Assembly (NCBI GenBank): GCA_965112735.1
Contig: OZ218963.1
Coordinates: 2,294,001 to 2,358,000, forward strand
DNA length: 64,000 bases
Direction of reading: 5' to 3'
From: Phaeosaccion multiseriatum
Lineage: Eukaryota; Ochrophyta, other classes
The first letter of the stretch is position 1, and every line of letters starts with the position of its first letter. Both the position numbers and the translations under genes were made by a program. Below, in pieces: positions 29,979-37,096 of this stretch. The notes beneath the pieces are model-generated. The model had not been told where the DNA came from. It did no database searches and saw only the letters and a list, made by a program, of their open reading frames with translations.

Positions 29979-30161
29979 TGTTGCGATGTCTCTCTGCGCA
30001 AGTAGATACGTAAGCTCTTGTGCGTGTCAACTAATGTATTGTTCTTAACAGAACGCCATAAAAGTAGTACAGGGCCAAAGCCCCATGAGCCGAAGATCCC
30101 AGTGACGCATGTAACCAATATTGGGCATCCCACAGACCCCAATAAAGATCATATCACAACA
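29979..30161 (-). repeat. Copia-2 5' LTR
   Basis: 183 bp, pair of 26277-26459. Followed by TSD CCAGG at 30162-30166. Confidence 0.95.
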
Positions 30162-30166
30162 CCAGG

Positions 30167-31283
30167 CGGCTTCGGGTCGGCTCGGCTGCAGCACGTGGAG
30201 CAGATGCGGCAATGTGGCTGGGCTCCAGTGACCCTGTCCCACATCAACGAGAAGAAACGGGTGATAGAGGAGTGGTCTCAGCTGCCGCTGTTTCTCAGCC
30301 ACGTGCCAGCAGCGCGGTGCACGTACATACGCACGGAGGAGCAGGTGTGGGACATGCGAGCGGCACTGCGGGAGGCGACAGTGGTGGCCATGGACTCGGA
30401 GTGGGCTATACGCACTCCTCCTCGGCCGGCGTCTCTGCTGCAATTGGGTGTTCAGTATAGCGGCGTCGCCAATTCGGAGCGTGATTGTGGGTTCTGGGTG
30501 GATTTGGACAGTTTGAGTGGCAATGGTGGTATGGAGGCGCTGGCGGCGGTGCTGAGTGAGCTGTGGGGCGACGGGGGGATTATGAAGCTGGCGCATCACT
30601 GGAGTCACGACCAGCGTGCCCTAGGGAAGTGGCCGGCGTTGGCGCCGCATGTGTGGACCATCGCCAACTTGGTCGACACGACGCATTTATTCAAGGAGGT
30701 GTGGCCTGAGCACTGCCGTCCCATTGGCTTAGCAGACCTGGTTAGTATGTTCCTGCAGCGTTTTATGAGCAAGGAGGAGCAGAAGACGGATTGGACTCAG
30801 CGGGAGCTCACTGCGGCCCAGCTCAGCTATGCCTTCGACGATGTGGCCGCATTACTACAGTTGTTGCCGAAGATGCGGGCTTGTGCAGTTCCGGTGCCGT
30901 CTGCGATGGAAGTGAGCGCGGTGGATAGCGGGGGGGCGGGTGTGACGCGTGCTGAGATGCGCGCAGGACAGTTCGTCTCTGCCGGGGTGGGGTATTGGGC
31001 CGATCGGGAGCACGCCAGTCCGCTCTTCATTTTCTCAGCGACCGCTAAGTCAGTGGAGATGATCGACCTGATCCTTCTTTCTTACCGACATCCCCAGTGG
31101 ACCTGGACGGAGCTCATGGACGCAGTGGAGCAGTTCAGGGCGCGCTATCGGCCGGCCGCGGCGCGGAGGCGTGGCAAGCTGTCACTACCTCGAGCGGTTA
31201 TGATTGAGAAGACGTGGAGTGCCATCGCCGCAGATACGGGCGGCTTCTACACCATGGTGACCCCCACAGAGGCCCAGCAGTAG
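30167..31283 (+). CDS. Gypsy-B Pol: DEDDy 3'-5' exonuclease domain
   Basis: Removing Copia-2 and one CCAGG copy joins this frame directly to RNase H with no stop between. The fold signature is RNase D/WRN type: Exo I VVAMDSEWA (D and E at 30393-30401), Exo II KLAHHWSHDQRAL (D at 30609) followed by NLVDTTHLF and LADLVSMFL, and Exo III LSYAFDDVAALLQLL (Y and D at 30828-30842). All four acidic residues and the Tyr are present. KEEQKTDWTQRELTAAQL also matches the RNase D 'kk.q.sdW..RpLt..Q..YA..D' block. It could trim primer or cDNA 3' ends. It sits between RNase H and integrase. The TAG at 31281 is followed by open frame. Confidence 0.85.
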
Positions 31284-32221
31284 TGGCAAACCCAAGGTGT
31301 GGCGTGGGACATCCCTGCCGCCGTCGAGGCCGCGGGCGTGGTGGGTGCATCGACGGTGGAGGCGGAGCGCACACCGCCTGCGGCCCCAGCAGACGCCACA
31401 GCCGGCGGCGGTGACGGTGCGGGTGGTGCAGGCGGCGGAGGAGGGGTTGAAGGCGGCGGCAGCGGCGGCGGCGGAGGTGGAGGAGGAGGAGGAGGAGGAG
31501 GAGGAGGAGGAGGAGGAGGAGGAGGAGGAGGCGGAGGAGGAGGAGGCGGCGGACTCACAGTTGGCGGCTCGGCCACGGGGGTGGAGGGACGAGAGGCTGG
31601 AGCGACTCCAGCGGCTGACACCGATGCCCATGCGGCTGCGGCGAGCGAGGCCGCAAGGCAGGCTGCTACGCGGCAATTTGGGTGGTCCCTCCCTGGTGTT
31701 CCGGCAGTGGGTGAGCAGTCGTGCGCAGCCCGCATATTGCATGGGGCTCGGACTTACCAGCCCGCGTGGTGGGTGAAGGCGCAGCAGCAGGACGCTGAGT
31801 TGGAGGGGTGGCGTCAGAAGGTCTTGGCAGCCTCCCCGGGCGAGGGGGTGTTCGATGCGGGCGGGGGGGAGTTCTCTCTCGATGGCGATGGCGTCCTTCG
31901 CCGCAAGTGGGCCCCCGGGGGGCGACGGTGGCGGGTAGAGCGAACGAGGTTGCAGCTCTGCGTCCCCAAGGCGCTCAGGCCGGCCCTACTGCATGCCACG
32001 CACGGCGATGCGGTCTCAGGCGGCCATCACGGGCCAGGGCGGATGCTGGATGCGCTGCAGGAGCGAGTGTGGTGGCCCTCCATGAACGGGCATGCGCTGT
32101 ACTGGGCCCGTTCATGTCTTGCGTGCCAGACACGCAAGACACCACGGAGGCGGCCTCCACAGGTTCCGCTCTCGTCCATATCACCGGCGGCTGTGAATGG
32201 GCCATGGGCGGTTATGGGTGC
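31284..32221 (+). pseudogene. Gypsy-B integrase zinc-binding domain and linker
   Basis: Same frame as the exonuclease after the TAG. A Gly-coding GGA tract (31465-31555) and an Ala-rich linker lead to an integrase N-terminus: LHATHGDAVSGGHHGPGRM, VWWPSMNGHALYWARSCLAC (HH...CC zinc finger) and a proline-rich spacer. The frame reaches AVMGA, where element G1 inserted. Confidence 0.85.
31465..31555 (+). repeat. GGA tract 4
   Basis: About 90 bp of GGA repeats encoding Gly in the Pol frame, between exonuclease and integrase. Confidence 0.9.
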
Positions 32222-32443
32222 TGTGGAGTCGTGCACTGAAAGGATGACTACCAATAGCAATAGACCCTACCTGCACATAGCAGGAGGTCAGTCGCTATCC
32301 ACCAGAGGTGGAACACTCGTGAGAAAACGAAAGGACGAGAGATGAAGTAATATTTTAGGAGATGGAAAGAACTAAAAGGAAACTGAAACTGAACGAAGAA
32401 ACTGAAACTATGAACTGACGACATTTGTGAGCATACCTCCACA
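32222..32443 (-). repeat. Element G1 3' LTR
   Basis: 222 bp, TGTGGAGTCG...ACCTCCACA. One base differs from 33463-33684 in the part I compared (AACTGAAACT against AACTGAATCT). Confidence 0.93.
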
Positions 32444-32559
32444 GTCCCCCCTTTGAAAGCATGTGTGCATACGCAGACATGATAAGGAAAGAGAAAGAGA
32501 TGAACACAAATAGGAGGAAAGGAAGTAAGGAAAAGAGGGAAATCCACACAGACTGGCTA

Positions 32560-32786
32560 CACCGACTTGGGAACAGAACAGATGGAGGGAAAAGCTGCCT
32601 CACACAAGGGGGAGGGAAAAAGCGGCCACACAAACAGTCCAGAAACACCAGAGAGTAGAGAGAATTAGCCCTAGCTACACCGACTTGGGAACAGAACAGA
32701 TGGAGGGAAAAGCTGCCTCACACAAGGGGGAGGGAAAAAGCGGCCTCACAAACAGTCTAGAAACACCAGAGGGTAGGGAGAATTAT
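32560..32786. repeat. Tandem duplication inside element G1
   Basis: A unit of about 112 bp starting CTACACCGACTTGGGAACAG occurs twice (about 32560-32672 and 32673-32785). Also present in G2 (55556-55781). Confidence 0.85.
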
Positions 32787-32845
32787 TTCAGGGCACATTG
32801 GTACTCAGAAGGTATAGGAAAGAGTCCGAGGGAAACAGAAGAAGA

Positions 32846-33404
32846 TTAGAAGTGAGGAGAGTAACGGTCACGGAGAAAGGTGACAGTACGTTCCGACGCC
32901 TGACGGGGAGGGCCGGTGGCGCCGTCTTTGATGTGCTGCGTCGCTGCTGCCTTACCAAGGGCCTCTTGGATATTAATGCCGAGCTCCTTCAGGGTGGCGC
33001 GGCCCACGGTAACCAACTTGGTCATGTCGTTATCCGTGATGGCATAGCTGATCTTGGGCACCAAGAGAGGGCCCTGGAAGGTGTGAAGAATGAGGTCCAA
33101 AGGTGGAGTACGCCGCTTGTAGGAAAACATGTTGGGGCTTGAGGCCGGCAGCGAGGCCTCCGCTGATTGCAGAAGCTGTGCCTTCTACCCATTCGTCCGC
33201 ACTCTCGTTGTAGACCACGGCGAGCTGCCCACATTTATCCAGCGCCGAAAAGAGCTGCACAATCTGCTGCTGGCATCGATCCACTGCGGCCGCTCTCTGA
33301 CTGGGATCGGCCAAAAAAGGCTGGATGTAGACCTCGATGCTGGAAGAGCCTACCGCGGGTGGTGTACAGCCTACCACCGGGTGTTGTAGTGGCGAGACGG
33401 ACAT
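32846..33404 (-). CDS. Element G protein in two overlapping frames
   Basis: Minus strand. Frame 1 starts at 33404, 58 bp from the LTR: MSVSPLQHPVVGCTPPAVGS to about GLAAGLKPQHVF. Frame 2 covers SYKRRTPPLDLILHTFQGPL to RDRYSPHF, ending at 32846. Frame 2 is +1 relative to frame 1, and the switch would fall at CAA CAT GTT TTC (33130 region). The fused product would be about 185 residues. Both element copies share the arrangement. No zinc knuckle or known fold; a Gag-like role is guessed from position only. Confidence 0.5.
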
Positions 33405-33450
33405 TGGTCGCCGCTGAAATTGGAAAGTGTATGAAATGTACTATCCGGTA

Positions 33451-33462
33451 ATAACTAGTTAT
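33451..33462 (-). promoter_or_regulatory. Palindrome at primer-binding position of G1
   Basis: ATAACTAGTTAT abuts the 5' LTR (33463-33684). Its core ACTAGT is also the core of the chromovirus palindrome at 18193. Confidence 0.6.
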
Positions 33463-33684
33463 TGTGGAGTCGTGCACTGAAAGGATGACTACCAATAGCA
33501 ATAGACCCTACCTGCACATAGCAGGAGGTCAGTCGCTATCCACCAGAGGTGGAACACTCGTGAGAAAACGAAAGGACGAGAGATGAAGTAATATTTTAGG
33601 AGATGGAAAGAACTAAAAGGAAACTGAAACTGAACGAAGAAACTGAATCTATGAACTGACGACATTTGTGAGCATACCTCCACA
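33463..33684 (-). repeat. Element G1 5' LTR
   Basis: 222 bp pair of 32222-32443. Followed by GTGC (TSD). Confidence 0.93.
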
Positions 33685-33969
33685 GTGCTGACGTGGCAGG
33701 ACCTTTCCCCATGGCCATGGGGGGGGAGGAGTACATTTTGGTGTTTCAAGATTGGTTCACCAAATGGACAGTGGTGGTACCATTGTGCGCCAAGGACTAT
33801 ACAGCGGAGGGCATTGCTCGGGCATTCGTGCGGCACGTAGTGACGGTGCTGGGGGCGCCCAAGGTGCTGGTCAGTGACCAAGGGTCGCAGTTCACGAGCA
33901 CGCTCATGGCCGATGTGCTGCGCGTACTCCAGACATCACAAGTCTTCACTACGCCGATGCATCAGCAAG
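33685..33969 (+). pseudogene. Gypsy-B integrase core, first fragment
   Basis: Continues the frame broken at 32221: DVAGPFPMAMGGEEYILVFQ (first catalytic Asp), DWFTKWTVVVPL, LVSDQGSQFTSTLM (second Asp), TTPMHQQ. Interrupted at 33969 by the palindromic array. Confidence 0.9.
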
Positions 33970-34694
33970 TGTTAGAAGTCGTACTTTTGCTAGACTGATA
34001 CCTCCCGGTCTGAATTCAGAGGGCAGGTATCAGTCTAGCAAAAGTACGACTTCTAACAAGGCTAGTTGTGAGTTCGAACCTTAGCTGTCGCTTGTGAAAA
34101 AGCGTATTTTTCGGCGAAAACTGTTACCAGCTTGCTGGCCCATGATGCTGATTCTCAGACTGCGAGTTACTTCTCTCCACTATGTGCGGTGGGGGGGGGG
34201 GGGTTCGTCTTCTAGCAACGGTCTTGTTAGAAGTCGTACTTTTGCTAGACTGATACCTCCCGGTCTGAATTCAGAGGGCAGGTATCAGTCTAGCAAAAGT
34301 ACGACTTCTAACATCTCCACTATGTGCGGTGGGGGGGGGGGTTCGTCTTCTAGCAACGGTCTTGCTAGAAGTCGTACTTTTGCTAGACTAATACCTCCCG
34401 GTCTGAATTCAGAGGGCAGGTATCAATACGACTTCTAACAAGGCTAGTTGTGAGTTCGAACCTTAGCTGTCGCTTGTGAAAAAGCGTATTTTTCGGCGAA
34501 AACTGTTACCAGCTTGCTGGCCCATGATGCTGATTCTCAGACTGCGAGTTACTTCTCTCCACTATGTGCGGTGGGGGGGGGGGGTTCGTCTTCTAGCAAC
34601 GGTCTTGTTAGAAGTCGTACTTTTGCTAGACTGATACCTACCCTCTGAATTCAGACCGGGAGGTACCAGTCTAGCAAAAGTACGACTTCTAACA
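33970..34694 (+). mobile_element. Array of four palindromic terminal repeats (family P1)
   Basis: One insertion, TSD CAAG on both sides. Hairpins at 33970-34058, 34225-34313, 34363-34440 (deleted) and 34606-34694 alternate with the same inner region (full about 165 bp at 34059-34224 and 34441-34605; short at 34314-34362). Each hairpin is 89 bp: TGTTAGAAGTCGTACTTTTG... mirrored, centre GAATTC. The inner region begins AGGCTAGTTGTGAGTTCGAACC (B-box-like) and ends in a G run and TTCTAGCAACGGTCT. Looks like LTR-inner-LTR-inner-LTR tandem multimers. Non-coding. Confidence 0.85.
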
Positions 34695-34698
34695 CAAG

Positions 34699-34788
34699 CC
34701 AATGGGCAAGTGGAGCGCTTCATGGCCACGATGAAGGACATGCTGGCGACGACAGTGGAGGCCCAGATGCAGCAGTGGCCTGAGTATG
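34699..34788 (+). pseudogene. Gypsy-B integrase core, second fragment
   Basis: Reads ANGQVERFMATMKDML (catalytic Glu) to QQWPEY after removing the array and one CAAG copy. Cut by element E at 34789. Confidence 0.88.
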
Positions 34789-35012
34789 TGTAAAGAGTCA
34801 CGTTGCTCTCCACCTAGGATAGGAGTAGCCGCATGGATAAGGTAATAGCAACCCCAAAGCCAGCCTGGCAGCCAGCCTTGTCTCTATTAGCTTTATCCGT
34901 GAGCCATCCTAAACGACCAACCTGCTGGGAGGTGAGTGAGAAACGGGCCACGCACCGTTTCTCACCGTATTTGCCTGGGCCTGGGCCATTGACATAATAC
35001 TGACTTTCAACA
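34789..35012 (-). repeat. Element E 3' LTR
   Basis: 224 bp, TGTAAAGAGTC...GACTTTCAACA. Middle part related to the element D LTR. Confidence 0.95.
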
Positions 35013-35272
35013 TCCCCGTCAGCCATCCCTGCACTTCTAACATCCCCCTGCACTAAACTATTGCGTGTCCCCACGCAACTCAAAGCGGGTTCGCCTACTA
35101 AGCTAAGCTCGACTTGTAGCAAAAGCCTCCATGTTGCTTCCAATAAAAACGGATGAGAAATATGCAAAACTCACCCAGGTGTGTGCGACCGCTCCTCCAA
35201 CACACACCCTCCTGTATTGGTGAGAAAACCCCACGACTCAAACTCACCCACACAGGCTCACGGATGAGAACA
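35013..35272 (-). other. Element E inner region, left part
   Basis: Non-coding. Closely related to 53754-53960 in element D, including GGATGAGAAATATGCAAAAC. Ends at the Copia-4 TSD GAACA. Confidence 0.6.
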
Positions 35273-35425
35273 TGTTGGGATATCTCCCTCCTGGAGACTG
35301 GTGTCGTACTTGCACGAGTGTGGGAAAGCGTCTTATTAGCTACATAACACTAAAAGAAGAAGTGAACGGACTTGTACCAGCGATATGAGATCGATATCTA
35401 GTGTCGACATCGATTTATCTCAACA
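35273..35425 (-). repeat. Copia-4 3' LTR
   Basis: 153 bp, TGTTGGGATATC...TCTCAACA. On the minus strand GGCGAGGAGGTG lies just before it as polypurine tract. Carries ATCGATAT motifs. Confidence 0.95.
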
Positions 35426-35458
35426 CACCTCCTCGCCTGGTACTGTCCATTCCGCTAA

Positions 35459-37096
35459 CTACGCCCTAAAACCCATCATCTTTTCACGTAAAGCTACAAG
35501 TACTGCCGGGGTCACATGCTTCGTCAAAAGGTCAGCCAGCTGCGCCTTCGAAGCCACGTACTCAAATGCAATAAGAGCCTCCTTCACTGCGTCTTGCAGA
35601 AAATGAAACCGAACATCAATGTGCTTCATCCTCCGTGTCGATGCATTGCTCTCTGCCAGCTTGATACACCCCATGTTGTCCTCAAAAACAACTGTCGCCT
35701 TCGACGAGTCATCAGGGAACAAGAAACTCAATACCTGCCTAATGTATAATATTTCCTTCACACAGTCACTGGCTGCCATGTACTCGCTCTCCAGCGAAGA
35801 CATCGCCACACTCAGCTGCAATCGCACACCCCAAGTGATAGCTGCACCTCCGTACATCAAAGCATAACCAATCGAACTCCTGCGAGTGTCAACACATGCA
35901 GCGTAATTCGCGTCTGCATATGCTTCCAAAACACACTCGCCCTTGCCAAACACCAAAGCACGATCCACAGTACCCTTCAGGTAGCCAAACACACGCATAG
36001 CCTGCTTCCAATGCTCAGGGCCGGGGTTCTTCATATACCGCGACAACTCTCGAACAGCATAGGCAATATCAGGCCTTGTCCAGTTTGAGATCCACATCAA
36101 AACGCCCACCACACCGGGGTAGTCCTTGTCAGTCATAAAAGCTACATCAGCTGCAGACGATGGCTCCATACTCTTGCTGAGTGCTGTGCCAGACACACCG
36201 GGTGTCGAGTAAACTCGATCAGACTCCAAACCAAACTTCACTATCATCTTCTTGATGTAGTGCTCCAATGTCAATGTGACAGTGCCTACGCTCCGGTTGA
36301 ACACAACGCGCACTCCCAAAAACTGATCAACATTGGGCCCAAGTCTCTTCAACGAAAACTTGTTGTCCAGCTCTGTAAAGAGCCAGTCCACCACCTCCTG
36401 CTTTCCTCCGCAGGACAAATCATCAACAAATACAATGAGGATGCCAACAAGCTCCCCATTCTTCCACAAAACAAATAAACACGGCTCAGCGCCGCACTGT
36501 TGCCATCCAAGCTCAAGCAGAAACTTCACCAATGTCTGATACCAACGTCTCGGTGCCTGATGTAGACCATAGAGTGCCATCAGCAAGCGCATGACCTTGC
36601 CCTTCCGCAGAAAACCCGGAGGCGGTAACACATACACCACCTCATGCTCTTGCAGAGGCGCATGCAGAAAAGCTTGATCCACATCAGCAAACTCACACAC
36701 AAAACCAGACGTCTTCATCTTGTCAACCACCACAGCGAAGAACAAACGAACCACGGGCGCCGCAATCACTGGAGCAAAGCAATCAGAGAAATCAATTCCC
36801 TCCGTCTGAGTATGACCGCCAACCACCAAACGAGCCTTCAACTTGGTAACATTGTCGAGATGATCACTCTTCACCTTATAAACAAAGTGAGAGCGTACTG
36901 GTCGCACATCCAAAGGCTGATCCACCACTTCCCAAGAATTTCTTGCTTCAAGCCCCCCCCACTCACTCAGCATAGCCGCTGCCCACTCATCAGAAAACTT
37001 TCCAGTCAGAGCCTCATGCCGATTCTTTGGGGTAGGTACCTCAGACACCTTCGTACCTGGAGCTAACGACAGTAGCGCGTGCAAAGCCGCTGAATG
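35459..37096 (-). CDS. Copia-4 RT and RNase H
   Basis: Minus strand, in frame with 37097-40735 after the TGA. RT: ALTGKFSDEWAAAMLSEWGG, FAPVIAAPVVRLFFAVVV, ADVDQAFLHAPLQEHE, LYGLHQAPRRWYQ, ILIVFVDDLSCGG (FVDD intact). RNase H: AYADANYAACVDTRRSSIGY, SSLESEYMAASDCVKEIL, VFEDNMGCIKLAESNAS and KHIDVRFHFLQDAV. Ends TAG at 35461-35459. Complete in length. It would make element cDNA in the particle. Confidence 0.93.
   Translation of the reverse strand, partial: HSAALHALLSLAPGTKVSEVPTPKNRHEALTGKFSDEWAAAMLSEWGGLEARNSWEVVDQPLDVRPVRSHFVYKVKSDHLDNVTKLKARLVVGGHTQTEGIDFSDCFAPVIAAPVVRLFFAVVVDKMKTSGFVCEFADVDQAFLHAPLQEHEVVYVLPPPGFLRKGKVMRLLMALYGLHQAPRRWYQTLVKFLLELGWQQCGAEPCLFVLWKNGELVGILIVFVDDLSCGGKQEVVDWLFTELDNKFSLKRLGPNVDQFLGVRVVFNRSVGTVTLTLEHYIKKMIVKFGLESDRVYSTPGVSGTALSKSMEPSSAADVAFMTDKDYPGVVGVLMWISNWTRPDIAYAVRELSRYMKNPGPEHWKQAMRVFGYLKGTVDRALVFGKGECVLEAYADANYAACVDTRRSSIGYALMYGGAAITWGVRLQLSVAMSSLESEYMAASDCVKEILYIRQVLSFLFPDDSSKATVVFEDNMGCIKLAESNASTRRMKHIDVRFHFLQDAVKEALIAFEYVASKAQLADLLTKHVTPAVLVALREKMMGFRA

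Larger units (their letters stand above)
26277..30161 (-). mobile_element. Copia-2: deletion derivative of a Copia element
   Basis: 183-bp LTRs (26277-26459 and 29979-30161) read identically; TSD CCAGG on both sides. Minus orientation. Keeps Gag N-terminus fused to the Pol linker (28307-29857) and an RT-RNase H (26758-28198) with a frameshift. Protease and integrase are absent. Too short (3.9 kb) to be autonomous. Confidence 0.93.
32222..33684 (-). mobile_element. Element G1: 1.46-kb LTR element with one small protein
   Basis: 222-bp LTRs (32222-32443 and 33463-33684), TGTGGAG/CTCCACA tips, TSD GTGC on both sides. Minus orientation: AAAGGGGGGAC abuts the left LTR as a polypurine tract, and ATAACTAGTTAT abuts the right LTR at the primer position. 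Same length (1463 bp) and nearly the same sequence as G2 (55218-56680), so it moved recently. No Pol. Confidence 0.93.

Noticed and set aside
19120-31283. Reassignment of TAG to glutamine, suggested by TAG in CAG-rich contexts inside open frames
   Set aside because: TAG also ends Copia-4 RT-RNase H just before the polypurine tract (35459-35461), Gypsy-B integrase (43520) and other frames at sensible places, so it acts as a stop in this genome.
30167-31283. Exonuclease as a host gene sitting between two elements
   Set aside because: It is in frame with RNase H upstream after Copia-2 removal and with integrase downstream, inside the Gypsy-B TSD.
32461-32658. Plus-strand small frames inside G1 and G2
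   Set aside because: They run against the element's orientation and cover the duplicated non-coding part.
33970-34694. CRISPR-like array of regularly spaced repeats
   Set aside because: Eukaryotic context; the repeats are 89-bp hairpins with identical inner regions, not unique spacers, and the whole block has one TSD.
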